A stretch of 64,000 bases of DNA from Burhinus oedicnemus. Lineage: Eukaryota; Chordata; Aves; Charadriiformes; Burhinidae. The notes beneath the pieces were generated by a model. The model worked only from the letters and a program-made list of their open reading frames with translations, had not been told where the DNA came from and ran no database searches. Both the position numbers and the translations under genes were made by a program. This document shows positions 25,601 through 39,218 of this stretch, piece by piece. Position 1 is the first letter of the stretch, and the number at the start of each line of letters is the position of its first letter. The DNA lies in NCBI GenBank assembly GCA_008921705.1, contig VFFE01006834.1:771293-835292 (forward strand), written 5' to 3'.

Positions 25601-28600
25601 GTTTTGCATAGCCTCTTCCCGCACCGCACCCACAGACGGGATGACACGTTCTCGGGAAGCCTCTCTGCCTGCGCCTTGCTGTCTCACCCACAAATGCACC
25701 CCTGGTTTATTTGTTGGAAAGATAAGCCACGAGGCTGTAGTGCAGGACTTCAGGTTATCTCCTTCACGTAGAGATGTTTTGAGAGCTGAGCAATGTGGAA
25801 GAAAAGCTTAAGGTGAACCTGACATGCTTTGCTTTGAAAATGAGAGTCAAATTGCGTGCCTTGACTCTTGAAAGCCTTTCTCTGAACTCTGTTGAAAGTC
25901 TGAATTTGCTTCCAGGCGTTACAAAGATGCCCGCTTTGTAATTTTCATCTAGTACGAAGCACCAGGATGACCTTTGCGTCTTTAAAAATTGCCTGGGTTT
26001 TCTAATTCATGTCGGTATGTCCTCTTAAAATGCACCACTGAATTTCTGGGCTTCGCAGGCCGTCTCAACTTCACATTTGAGCTGACTCTGGACAGTCAGA
26101 CAATATTAAACAAGGTTGTTCATTCATAACAAAAGCATCCTAATTGAGTTACATTATTACATTAACTGTAGCAATCAGATTGAACCAAATCACTGAGCGA
26201 TAATGTCATTTTCCAGGGTATCATTTGTAGAATCCAGTTGTGCTGTAAGATGCAGTAACTTACTTAATCCTGTAGAGTTTATGGTGACTTATGTGTCATA
26301 TCAAATTCCTTACTTTCAGAGAAAACTGAGCAGTTAATGCATGGCTGTGAATGGGCACTGGGTGATGAATATATAGAGGAACATTTAGCAGATCCTAGAC
26401 AAACTGAACGATGAGTGATAGTCTCTGATAATCTCTGTTAAAGGGGCTGTTTTAGGAACAGGTAAGACATGCGGTGTTTTCAAATTGTTAACTTCTGGCA
26501 ACACAGTGGTGGTACTGTTTGTTTAGGGGGTTGGTAGGTGGCTGCTTTTTTGACTCTTGAGTTGCCCACTGAGTACAAATTCTCAGCCAGAGACTGGGGA
26601 GGAGGAGGAGGACAGAGACTGTATGTGCCAAATGCTTGCAAGTAACCCCCTTTGGAAAACTTTGTTTCTGTCGGCATTTTTATGTGCCACCAGGACTTTG
26701 GGGGGGGGATCCTTGTTAATGCATTGACAGTGTTTTGTCTTGTCTTGTTTTGTGGGGTCTTGATGACTACAGGGAGGCGAGAAGAGGTGTCTGCTAGTTT
26801 AGAGCAGGGGAATAAGATTTGGGACAGGGCAGGGTGAGCCCCGGTCAGCTATGACTGGGAAGGCACGCATCCCTTGGGTGAGCCGCAGTGGGGAGGGGAG
26901 CACTGAAAACCATTCAGCCTCCGCTGTTAATGCAGTTCCGTCTTCTGTCCTGTGCCCTCCTTTGTTGCTGGCACGAATCATTTAAACTCTCAGTAACTTG
27001 GTTTCTCTCTCGCAAGCCTCAGTACATCGTGCGTGCGAGCGTGTGGCCCTCCTTACCTTTGTAATGATCTCTGGTACAAAATACCTTGTGGCTGCAGCCA
27101 CCGAGGACGTCCGTCACAGAGCAGGGGGTGTTGTATCATCTCAGACTAGTGCCCTGGTGAGGCCATCCTGCTGTTGAGTTTACCTATTCACAGGAACTAA
27201 GAGGCTTGGCTAATTTTCTGTAAAACACTTACAGTTCCTCCACTTGAAGGAGCTGAAGAGGTAGGAAGTATTACCGTCACTGCCTGAATGGAGCCACTTC
27301 TCTTTGTGATGTTCCCAGGGTCGCTTTGATGGATGGTGTCAGTGCACCATGATGCAGCAGACGAGCTGCAGGCTGAATAAGATCAGTTTTAGAGGGCATT
27401 GCAAGGGTGTTAAGTCAAGGCTGTTGTTTTCAATATGGTAGAAATCCATAGTATCTTGTACTGCCAGGAAAATACAAAGATCAGTGTTTGTACTTGTCAT
27501 ATGTCATCAAAAATGCAATGAAAGAGTGGCTCCATCATGACTTCCGTACAGTCGCTACCACACTTCTGTTTCTCTTTCCTGGTCCAAGAATAACAGCAGC
27601 TCTGAACTTACTCCTTACATGGTCTTTGGGGCTCTGTTTCAATATAAACATAAGGTTCAAGAAGGAAGACTTTCCGCAGCTCAAGCCTGAAATCCAAATG
27701 ATGTTTTATTATTTTTGTATTGTTGTTTCTGTACAGCAGCCCTCAGGAACCTATGCACAGTACAGAGAGAGAGAAACCATCCTTGTCTCCCAAATATTTT
27801 GATATAAATAAATGAGATTGTGTGAATTGGAGGGGAAATTAAGTACAAAGAAATGAAATAAATCAGTCATGTCAGTAGCGGATCTAGGAAACACACATCT
27901 CCCAGATCCCATGCCTCCCATTCAAAATTTTGTTTCATTTTGGTTTTCCTTAGTTTAGTGGCTCCTGATGGTGATTTGTGCATTGCTTATGAACCGGGGG
28001 ACCTTGGAGCAGCCCACAGACCATTTGTGGAGCACCGCTGCCTTTGAGTGCCAGTGGGACGGGTTGTGTAAGGGGCATGGTGTTCCCCAGGACATTTTGA
28101 AGACCAGTAGTGGCCCAGTGTTGCAGAGATTTTTAGGATCCTCTGATGTCACTTGCTGTCATCCCCAGCAAGTATTCTCTGAAGCTGAAGTTGCGGAGTG
28201 CACTGTGGGAACTGCAGGTTTGCTGCGTGAAGCATCTCTCAGGACGGCTCGGGTGGCAGTGCAGTGTTCCTGGTCCTGCACACGGATCTGACAGATCTCA
28301 GTAAGATTAGTGCCATTTACGATTTACTCTATTAAAATTCCTAGCATTTTTTCACATTTCATCTGGTGTGAGGGATGCCTGAATCTGCGATTCTGGGTGA
28401 CACCCTGGCCCAGTATGCGATTTCTGGGAGTCCTGCTGTGTAAAAATGAGAGGTGACCGCATTCACACTGTTGCATCTCTGCGTTTTTAGATGGCGTGAC
28501 AACTGTGACACTTTCTAGGTTTCTTTCCTGTGCATGATTTATATGTAAGGTAACAAAATACGTATTTAAATTTATTGTCTTTAAGTAATTTAATGCTTGT

Positions 28601-31467
28601 TTTTGTTAATGGTAAACCTGACTAAAGAGCATTCAGTTAGCTACTTTAGCAAATCATTACAACCTCCTTGCTGCTTCCTGTGATAACATTAATCAGAATG
28701 AACTCATTGGCTACTAACGCAGATGCCGTATGTTATTCAGTATAAATTTTCTTGTACTTTACCATTAATTACTGTCCACTTATTCTAAAGCACTAAATGA
28801 CACCAACCACCCTGGTTTCAAAAATCAAGTGGAAATAGGAGTGACTTGACCTACAGACACCAGGGAAAATGTTTAGAGCTGGTGAAAAAGCTTAAATATC
28901 TCTGGGAGATGGCAACAAAAGCTTAAGAAAAGAATTGGACGAGAAGGACCCCTCAGCTGGTTTGAGGTCTGGGAGCTCCGTCCATTTCAACAGGGACTTG
29001 TGCTTCACTATAGTTCAGAATGGACCGCAGGGCTATAGGGGACGCATTTACAGCAGTATTTATGTATCTCTTCACACATAGACATTACACGTACTGTTTT
29101 CCTTTCTAGGTTTAGGGTTGATGATTGTGTGTCATTCGGGCTGTGTTGTGGGGTGGATTAGACTATTCTAGAAAACTAGAAAAGCTGATGCTTTGGGGTT
29201 CTGGGACATGTAGATAGAGCAGAGTGAGTTCCTTGACTCCATGAAAAGCAGGCCAAGGAGCCTTAACTGAGCAGGTTTTATGTTTTTTTTTTTCCAATAA
29301 GAAAGAAGGTCTGAAGTTAAAAATTCTTTTTTCTGCTCTTTTTCGTGTGGAAATGGCACATTTTTCTGGGCGTTCATTCTTATTCATAAGAATATTTTCT
29401 GTATATAAATTCACTAAGGTTTAGTCAAAACTTCCCATAACCACATTGCTCAATACATAATCTGTTTACTACAGTATTTGCCATACCAGGTAAATACATT
29501 AAAGAGAAATACATAGAACATGTAGAAAAATACATAGAAAATATATACGAAATTCAACAGATGAGCAAGAACCTAGTCACACCTTAATAGTGTGTTAAGG
29601 ATGCTTTTTCAGTAAACACCAAATCCTAGAACCAAAGCACCCCCTATACAACATCTGTTTTAAAATGAAGCTTTTCTGTTAAAAACATGAAGCTATGAGA
29701 AGCAGAGAGAATAACAAGCTAGAGCTGGAAGTGGACGAGAGTAAACGCTTCGATTCACATTGAAATGATTTCTCCTGCCTAGTATAATTTAACCTGCCCA
29801 CACTGCTAAACTTCTATATTACACATTTCTGTCAGAATGTCAGGAGAAATGATAAGCCTTCTCGAAGCTGCAACCTCTATTACATACAGAGAGCATTCCA
29901 GCCAGGGTTTTCTTGTACAGTTTTAAGACTTTTAGCTTGGTCTCTCAAGTATAAAGAATACCCTACTTCATGACCCCAGCCTCTTGTTAGTTGATAGATG
30001 AAATCTTTTCTTAAGCTGAGTCCCTTGTCTATTATGTTTTCAGAATTCAAGGTTTCTCTTTAAGCTTCCTGGCTTACTGCCAAAAGTACATGGCTTTGTT
30101 ACCCAAAGAAATTGCCTTTTTATTAACAGGAAGTGGATCTCTGAAATGGCATACGTGCCGATCTGCTTCCAGGTGAGGAGGAGCGATTTTATAGGTGCGA
30201 TCTCATTCTTTTGCCATTGCCAATAACTTCAAAAAGAATAGCAAAAACTGTTGTGGTTGTCGGTGCTTTTTGTTTGTCTGGTTTTTAGTTTGGAAAGCTG
30301 GGATATAGCATAAAAGCAAAATACAAGCTGTAGTCATTCCTGTGTTTTAAATGTTCTTTTAATCTCAAATGTCTATTATTACCTGTAAACTGTAGTCTGC
30401 ATACCCAGGAGAAACGCACATCAAAGTAAAGTGGGGGTGTTGCATCAATGTCATCTAAGAATTTGAGTGTAACGTAAAACAAAGAAAGAGGACTCATTTC
30501 ACAAGTACGGCTCTGGTAACTCGTGTTCTGGAATACTGAAGCAGAGGTTGTTGTATCAAATGGCTACCGTAGGAAGAATATTGTCTGTACCATTGCAATA
30601 GAGAAGTTGGGGATCGTCACTAGTTTCTTTGTGTCACACCAGATAGTTTTACCTCTGCCACCTAAGGGGAGTAAATCAATGAAATGAGGCTTCCTAGAGA
30701 TTCTCATTTAAGAGCTTCAGTGCTTTTTCATGTGACTGCTTACTCAGGACTTACCAGCAGAAAAAGATTCCAGGCCACAGCTAATCAGACAAGTGATTTC
30801 ATTTAACTGAAATATCAAGAACTAGTTAGGAATAGATTCTTTTAGCAGGAGGCATTCATGCTTATCTGTAGATACTGTTAATGCCATTTTTCTCTTTTAG
30901 ATAATGACCAACCACTGCAGTTTTCTAGATTTCAGTAAATGTGGTGAATAATTGGGGTGGGGGGGAATAATTACATTTGGTGCCAATTGAGAACCAGTTG
31001 TAGTGAGAGATACTTTATTTCACCTTCACGCAGAAATATCTGTGTAATAAAACTACTAAGCACATTTTCACAAGTACAGAAATACCAATTCACATTTGTA
31101 AGAGACCTGAAAGAAAAAAGGCCCTAGTAATATGCTAAGCAGTAAGCCTTAGTAAGTTCATTTAACTGATTGCTGCCTACAGGACTTGGATAAATTTCTA
31201 AGGACAAGAAGAAACCATGAAGCAGGAAAAACAGAATTCAAGAAAAAGCACATTTTGAAGACCTCTTTTATTAGTTACAAAGATCCATATTCTTGTGTGT
31301 GTGATTTCCCCCACCCGTGCCTTTAACAACAGAAATATTCACAAAAGCCTAATGAAAGATTCTCGTGTAAGATACTCCTTCCCCCACTGTGGAGTACCTT
31401 TACTTATAAAATCCACAGTAAATACCATCACGTTCCCTCCTTTCTTTTGCTAATATTGACCTTGTAA

Positions 31468-31551
31468 GGGGCTAGATTTTCAGTTGTTATAAATGAGTCT
31501 AACACTGATTACTACTGAGCTTTCTTGATTTGCATCAGCTAAGGCTCCAGC
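31468..31551. repeat. Ancient amniote interspersed repeat copy (palindromic type)
   Basis: ggggctagattttcagttgt and the later gcatcagctaaggctccagc correspond to the two arms of an amniote repeat of the form gccagattctcagctggtgt ... acaccagctgaggatctggc. The centre (actgattactactgagct) is where that family has a tgacttcaatggagct-like block. Divergence is high. Confidence 0.45.
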
Positions 31552-33101
31552 CTGAGTGCTACCCTCTGAGCACGAAATGAAGACAGAAGTTACTACTAAA
31601 CGGAGCTGACCCTTTCCTTCCATTTGCGGTCAGTGGAGGAGCTCCTGAAACATGAATTGCCAGGGCTGTATCATTTGCGTCCCTCGGACAATCATAGTTC
31701 AGGTCATACTTCTGCCAGACTTTGTGGCTAAAACCCAATTGAGAACCTGGGCATGTTTGTTCTCACCCCATTTTTATATCTGGGATAAAAAATTATCTCA
31801 GTGCCCTTGCTCAGGTGTCATGACAGTTAACAGGGAAGAGTCTGCAATGGGCGGGAGAAGTAAAAACCTGCCATCCATCTCATGAATTGCACTTCTCCCT
31901 GCCAGGCTGAATCTCTCCTGATCTTGCTCCTAACAAATCCAGTGTCTTACCTCGTCCTGCAGATTTTAATACGAATCACTTGTAGTCTAAAAGTCAATGG
32001 AAAGAAAGTGATTGGAGCGTGACCACTGTGGTCTGTCATAAGGAGGATTATGCTATGGAGAATTCATGGGCAGGCGTTTTTGTTTGCATCCTTTAATATT
32101 CAGTAGCTAGTGAAATCTTGGCTGATGTCCTCTAAGAAATGTGGGGATCTTTTATTGGTTTGATACTTTAGGTGAAGCATTTCTTGGGAGTGCTGAAATG
32201 CTTAATGCTGAGATATCTTTGTGGCATTTCAGATCAGTGCTCTGATTGTGAAGACATGAAGGGAAAAAATGATTGGGAGGATTTGTCACCTGGTTTCGTT
32301 TGAACAATTGCTTTTCCCCCTTGGTCAGATATGGGATGTAACAGGGATCACCTAAATGTAGACGTTGCAGTAACACACATGACAGTTCTGTATTGGTTTC
32401 CATTACCTATGCTGCTCATTTCCCAAGAGGAAAGGGCAGTTAATACTGTATATTTTTTAACATAAACCAAAGGGAAGGATAAGCCAGTGCATATGAAACG
32501 ATGTCTCTATTCTCCATATGCACTGAATTGAATTGCAATTTCCTCCTTTCATTTTCTCTTGGTTCTCTGTGTGTCAGAGACAGCCAGGTATGTTTGTAGT
32601 CCTTCACCAGCATATGATCACTGGAAGCTTACAGGTAATGAGTGGACACACGTTGTGCAGTGACAGGGTTTTCAGGCACAGCTCTGCTAATGAATTGATG
32701 ATGCCGCATAAAGGCTCGGGGCAGCCAGCCCTCCTCTGGGGAGGGGAACCTTTGCACGCTCCCATTTTAGCTTATTGCAAACCTCTTCTGCCTCTGTTGT
32801 AAGTATTTTGCACCTTTATTTAGATGTTTCGTTAGCTCTTGTCATTGTATTCATATATATATTCTTCATCTGCGTACCTGAGCAGCTCCCAGTCAGTCCA
32901 GGGGGTATTCCCCTGCAATGTAAGGCATTGTTCTTTCCCTGCGCAGAGCCTGAGTGTGATCTTCTCCCTTCTGCAATACTACACATCGTTATCAGGTGGG
33001 GATAACAGAGCATTTGGGAAAGGTTTTCAAATGTGCAAGAAAGTAGACGAGGTCCCAGTGAAGAAGTAGGCCAGCTGCCTTCTGTTGTCCGGGAAAAACC
33101 T

Positions 33102-33145
33102 CTCTCTCCCCTTTTCTCCTTTTCTCTCTCCCCTCTTCTCCTTTT
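33102..33145. repeat. 22-bp tandem repeat in a polypyrimidine tract
   Basis: Two 22-bp units (33102-33123 and 33124-33145) of the ctctctccccttttctcct type differ at one position. They sit in a pure pyrimidine run of about 55 bases from 33099 to 33153. Such mirror-like pyrimidine runs can form triplex DNA. The minus-strand open frame through it is a composition artefact. Confidence 0.85.
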
Positions 33146-34519
33146 CTCCTCCCGCCCCCGCAATGGATTTTCTAGCTGTTTCTTGGAATGAAAAATTAAT
33201 AATGGGAAAAGCTTGTAGCTGGTCCCTGGGGTAGAATAGTGGCTAAGGATGTAAAAGAATGATTTGAACAAACAGTCTCAAGAGGATAAATGAAGTGTCA
33301 TAAGTATGACTTTGTAAGTAAAGGAAAAATACATATAACTGAAAATATTTGCCTAGTTAAGCAACTTCTATAATAAAACTTAAGCTACAGTGTTAGCAGC
33401 TTGGAATAGTTTTTCAAACCCAGCCAGACAATCTAGGAGACAATATTTAATTTTCTAAATAGACGTAGGATGTGTAGACGTCCAAATCACATGAATTCCT
33501 AAGGACAAGATCTGTAGATGGCATTTGGATGCCTGGAGAAGTAAATAGGCTTCTTACGGGATTTTCAGAAGGACCTAAGCAAATCAAGCAGCCAACTTGT
33601 TTTGTGTTTAATAGGAGTTGCATACCTAACTCGCTTTTTATGCCGCCTCTTTTCTGCAGGGATTTACCTTCTGTAGCACAAGACAGTTTGAAAATAATAC
33701 TTGGAAACAGAAGTCACTTTGCTTATAGAAAACGTACCCCTGGGTTCCTAATAGCCATGCTGACAAAATGTAAACTGGAAAGCCTGCTTCCATTTCTCTG
33801 ATATGGGTCGTGGGTAGCCGCTTGAAATACTGGCCAAACACTAGCCCTTCCTGCCAGCCTGCCGTTCGCTGTTCCAGGCTCGGAAAAAGCAATCCATAAA
33901 GCTCAACCAGTGACGGCTGGGCTGGCTTACTTGTAACAAGCATTAAATAAGGAACTACTTTGATTTTCCTAGGCTAACACACGCTCCTATTCATAAGGCA
34001 TTGCTATAGAAAACTTCTAATTCAAATATAAAAAATGAGAGGCAGATACTTTTCTGGCTCTTGCTGCTGTATCCTGCTCTGCGTTGTTGTGCACCCTGGA
34101 TGGATTCTGCCTGCTCTTTACTCGAATGACCTTGCCGTCATGTTCTGGGGACCTTATCAAAGACCTTTGCCAAACTGCAATAAACCACAACCACGCTCCA
34201 AACCCTGATGACTGATAATCTTGGAAGTGGCAGTTAATTGGTGAGAACAACCCTCGCAAGCCCAGAGGCAGGAGCAGAGCTCCTTCCCGAGCCTTCCTCT
34301 GCAGCACCTTGCCAGCAAGCTCTGGGCACGCAGGGAGCGAGCTCCCCTCCTCTTCACTGCCCCCACCCTCTGCTTTCTTTTGTTCCTCTGTTTGTTAAGT
34401 AATTAATCTCATTCTGCTGAGATGAAATTTTTCTATTAAAGGGAAAAAAAACCCCCACAACTTCAGTGAAAATAACATTTGGGGGAGAGGAGGAGGGAGG
34501 GGGAGAGGAGTCCTCCTCA

Positions 34520-34660
34520 CAGTTTGTTAATTGGTTCTTTCACCTGACAGTAGTTTGTGTCAATTAACTTGATACTCGGTGAAAGTGAAATTAATCCACC
34601 TGGGTCAAAAGCAGCTATTAATTTTTAATCAAAACAAAATGCTCACTCGACAGATTTGTA
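34520..34660. promoter_or_regulatory. Candidate conserved non-coding element
   Basis: An AT-rich block dense in homeodomain-type cores (ttaattgg, tcaattaac, attaatcc, ttaatttttaatc), an E-box-like cacctg and a gtcaaaag sequence resembling a TCF or nuclear-receptor half-site. It contains no repeat I recognise. The call rests on motif density and the known enhancer content of AUTS2 introns. Conservation cannot be seen from one sequence. Confidence 0.25.
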
Positions 34661-36615
34661 GCTCCACTTAGAATAAACAAGATACGCATGAGGTGGAATG
34701 TGCCACCAGGCTCCGCTCCACGGAGATGCTCCTGGGGATAATTTCTTTCTCTCCTGCAAAGGGCAGAGGTGAGGCAAGTCAGCTGCTAATGACATTCTTC
34801 TTCCAAAGAGGCTGTTTGCCCGGTGTGTGTGTACCCTTGTCCCTGTGTATTTCACCCCTGGCAATCAAACCCTCTCCCACAGTAGATTTGGGCGCCCTCT
34901 GCGCAGCAGGGCTGTCGCAGCAACACGTGGAGGGACTTGGGTCCAACAGCTGCCCTGTGGCTGTACGCTGCGATATAGCCGGACACGCTCGTCCCCTGCC
35001 CCTGTAAGTGCAGGCTGTCCCTCCCTCCTGCGATACACCCAGACACAGCCCCGTCCCTCCCCTCCTCCCCGTGACACACTGTGGTACGCCCGGGCACACG
35101 CAACTTCGTAGTTTCTGCCAAGGAGAAGATGACTCTTTCATTAACAGACGATCAGCCCTCTTTCTGCTTCTTCCAGCAAAGGGGACTGGGAGCAGAAAGC
35201 TGGCCCAGGATTTCTCCTATCCTGTGCACTAAAAAATGACAGCAAAATCTCATAGAAATTCTCTATTTTTCAAAACAACATCATGCTCCGGGTGGCTGGC
35301 TAGTCATCAGATTCAGTTAGATTAATCTAAAAAGTTGTCAGAAGCAAGAAGTTTGGATTTAGGCTTGCTTTTGCGTATGAAATGCATTGGGATTAGATAC
35401 TACCAGTAATGAACCACGTCAGACCTAGCACTTACAAGTTCTTCTTTTATGCCGATGAGCTGAAGAAGTCTAGGTGAAATAAGCTTGAGGTATGTACAGA
35501 AAAGTCTACTTCTGAATCACTGAAGGTGGTTTAAAATTTCTTTTTACTCTCTGCCTTTCTCTTTCAGTCTCTCCCTCCTGAAAGCTTCTTTCTCTGTTAG
35601 ACTCTCAGGGAATAAAGTAGAAAAAAAACCCACTTTGTTACATACTGAGCATGGAACAGCAGCTCTTGGCCTGTGGCCCCAGGAGCTCTCGTGCTGCACT
35701 GAAGAACAAGTCACGCAGAAAGCCACGTACTGTCCAGCCTGGGGGTCGGAGGTCCAAGGGGGGTGGCAGAGTGAAATAGCTGGAGTCCTACCGACACCCA
35801 TATTTCGTGTGTCACAGGTACCAGCAGGGAGGAGGTAGTCCGTTTTATACGTGAGGTGCTAGGATACAGGTGCCAAGGCCAAAGGTTTTTAAAAAAAAAA
35901 ATCTCGACGTGATCTTGTAGAAGGAATACTCTATTATGAGCCCATTGGGCCTAACTCTTAAGAGTGCTGGAGATGTCCACCTCCACCAAATCATCTTGCA
36001 GGTGCAAGTTGCCAGGTGAATTAAAATGGGACACAGTGGGACCTGCCAGCTGCATTTGGAGAAGCTGGTTATTGTTCTTGAGCAGCACAGTACACCCCAT
36101 CTCTTCTGGAGACGACGGATGGAAGGCTAATAAACTGGGAATAAACTGTTCCTCAGAGGGTCAGGCAGGAAGTTCCCCTAAGAACTCTGCAGCTGGTCCA
36201 CTATGGTCGGAGTCGTGCGTGTGACTTTTCTCTCCTCTGAAGCCGTGGATTGCAGCACCGTGGTGCGTGCTGCGTAGTGTCACCAGCTCACTGGGTGACG
36301 TGCCCTCGTCCAGTGCAGGAACTGGCAGTGGCTGGCGCACGTGCTGCCACTGCAGGTACCAAGCACTGGGAGATCTTGACTGAGGAGGTGTCAGTCGTAC
36401 TGCACTCCGCAATGTCTTACTCCTGTTGCAGAGCGGCTCACTGAGACACCCGCTCTCACAGCTCTTCTCTCGTTCTCATTACTTTATAGACAATAAAAGC
36501 AAAATATTACCTGTTGGTTGTCAAGGTATCAAGCCTCAGAGGGGATTTTTTTCCCCTCTTTTTTTTTTTCCCCCCAAGTAGTATCATGTCTTGGGATTTT
36601 TAGACACTAATTGGA

Positions 36616-36632
36616 TTTTTTTTTTTTTTTTT
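36616..36632. repeat. T tract (17 bases)
   Basis: A simple T run, one of two T-rich tracts between 36545 and 36632. Confidence 0.85.
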
Positions 36633-38883
36633 ACTATTGCAGATATTATTTTATGAGGTGAATATGTCTGCATACCTGAGTGCTGTGGGCAATTTATACC
36701 TGCACAATTTATTACCTGCTCTGGCCCTGATTTGGCCAAATGGATCAGAACAGCGCATCTAACTGAAGCAGTGTATTAACCAACAGTGTATAGCACTCCT
36801 TGGTGCCCTGGTAGCGTGATCTAATATGTGACACTGCTTTTTCATGTGTTTCTCTTTCCAATATGGTAATTAAAGTAAATCACAACCTATGTGCTGGAGT
36901 TAATACATATTTTTATTATACGTGCTCAAAGACATAAAATGGTTGCTAGTTCTTCCTTCTCTCCCAGCTATGTCTGGCCCACTTAGCTGCCAGGATTGCC
37001 TGGAGAATGTGTAGCCTGGATTACTGTTAGGATTTTAACAGGAAAGAATATATTCTTCAGTGACAGGGAAAGGTGAGTGGGTGAAAAACGAGTGACAGAC
37101 TCCTCCAACAGGCAGTGTCTCATGTGCAGAGGATATTAATAGGCAACAGTGAGACAAGGCTATAGCTCAGGGCATGGAGGGGCCATGTCTGTTATACATT
37201 AGAAGTAATAATAGTAGAACTAATAATAATAACAACTTTATACAGGCAGACCAATTAGCTGGAACTTGCTGCAGCCCTTGATGTTCTTATGGAAGGTGCT
37301 GCAACACCTACAGTAGGCATAAACCGCCTAGCCCTGCTGAACTCCTAATGCAGTAGAGGAGATTTTCAGCGGCGAAGGAACCATAAGGCTCAAGCTGGGG
37401 TATCCCATGCATGCTTCATCCAAAGGGAAACTGCCAAGTGGCGGGTTGTCGGCACCGCTTCCTGGAGCATCGCTGAATCCACTGCTCTTTCATGTGCTTT
37501 CCAGGCTGGTTCTGCCTCAGCAGCGTTGTGAGAGGACGGTGTCAGCTGAGATGTTTGTGTGGCACATAAGGTAGCAAACCTCAGAGGGTGCGATGCGCCT
37601 TTCTCTGTGTTACTGTACTTTAGCCATTCCTTGTTCTTATCTTTTTTGTCTTTTTTTTTTCCTCCTTTTTAATCATTTCTGGAGCAAAGTGTGAGGTTGG
37701 TAAACAGTGTGATAGTCTGACAAGTGGAAGCTTACATTTCTGATGATTTATTTGCATATCTTGTAAATAGGTAATCTTTTTTTCCCTTTCAAGGTGATGT
37801 GATTTAGTTGCAGAGAGATTAGGTAGCTTATCTGAACTCATAGAGGAAGTTTGGTATTCTGAGGCTTAAGCCTCCGTAATCAGAAATGTTACTTCCTCCT
37901 GCCTCTCCTTCAGCTTATAAGCAATAGCAAAGCCTTGCAACAGCAGCATCAAGCACTCAAACCAATAATAAGTATTCGCATAAGAAGTCCATACCCCAAT
38001 CTAGTAATATCTGTAATGACTTAGATACAGGGTATAGCGGGGGATTAATGACTAACTGGCATTAATGGGCCTCAGATCATCAACCGCTTCTCTGTTGGTC
38101 ATTAATCCCCAGGAAATAGTCTGTGCTGAAACTACTATTGCTTAATTAGAACATGGTTGGCCAGTTGCAGCACAGCACTGTCTGTGGCTTTTGGGGGAAT
38201 AAAAGGAATAAAATGTCCTTACGAACCTGTTGAGCATGAGATGGATGTTCTCCCATTTCCAGGGTGTATGCGTGTGTCCAGAGTCAGACTGCATCCTCGG
38301 GGTAAGGCTTGATGGTAGGTTAGCTGGGCTCTGTCTCTTTGTCCTATGTCTTGGGCTCTTTTTCTGTGGCTCAGGACAGCCTTTATTTCATTTCAAGGCG
38401 GATAATTCCACGTTCCTTTACAGCTGCTGGTGAGGTCTAAATAAGAGTGAACTGTATTTTGTCAGAGATGGTAGAAGTGTATTTTTTAATAGAAAATACC
38501 AGTTTTAAGTCTGTCTTCAACACCTCATTTACCATGGTGCAATAGAATGGACTGTCCCCCTTTTCCATATTTCATGTTTATTCATTCAATTTTTCTTGCT
38601 AGTCTAGAGCCATAAGGGAAATACATTTCACCTGTAGTTTTCTGAAAAGAATAAAGGGAATTCAGTCCTTTCCTAGCTTGGATAAAGAGTGCGTCCATGT
38701 GATCCTCCCTTACTCTTAAGAAATGGAAAAGAGAACTCCTCCTTTACGTTCCAGAAGTCTTTAACTTCAAGCCCCAGTTTCAAGAAGATCCTGAGTCGTT
38801 CCACCTCAGCCACATCAATAACAGTATTAATCATTCATCCATCGTGTCCCCAAACAGCATGAGCATAGTCGTACATCGTAGAA

Positions 38884-38940
38884 ACCTGATCCAAAGCCCA
38901 GTGAAATCTTTCTGAGGTTTTCAGTGGTTTTGGATCAGGA
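38884..38940. repeat. Ancient amniote palindromic repeat copy
   Basis: An exact 11-bp inverted repeat (cctgatccaaa at 38885-38895, tttggatcagg at 38929-38939) flanks a 33-bp centre. The arms and spacing match a known amniote repeat type with gcctgatccaaagcccatt and its reverse complement around a tgacttcaatggg-like centre. It abuts the decayed coding tract on its left side. Confidence 0.6.
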
Positions 38941-39171
38941 CCTAGAAGCACCTGGATACCGTGAATAAAGCGCCATAGTTTCTACCACTCTCTGCTGGGT
39001 ATGAGATTTGTGCTGTCCGTGGGATCTGTTGTCATTAAGATCACTCATCCCAACCTCAGGCCGATCTTTTGTTTTAATGTAGTTTGACAGCCTAGGTATG
39101 CAGGCCCGTACTTCTCTGCTTTTCATTATCCATGAACAGCAGTTAATGCCAAAATGGAGGGGGGAAGACAA
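38935..39171 (-). pseudogene. Possible 3' fragment of the same decayed coding tract
   Basis: A 78-codon minus-strand frame immediately downstream of the main decayed tract, shifted by one frame relative to it. It ends inside the palindromic ancient repeat at 38.88-38.94 kb. It could be a frameshifted continuation or chance. No domain was recognised. Confidence 0.15.
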
Positions 39172-39218
39172 GCTTTTTCCACAGCCTTATGTGAACATTT
39201 AGACGTCTTTAGAATATA

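Noticed and set aside
32816..33271. 151-codon minus-strand open frame with Arg/Glu-rich centre
   Set aside because: The Arg/Glu/Lys stretch is simply the translation of the polypyrimidine tract at 33.1 kb.
37790..37870. Possible reverse MIR (gagagattaggtagcttatc)
   Set aside because: Only one block fits, and the order of the remaining MIR blocks could not be followed.
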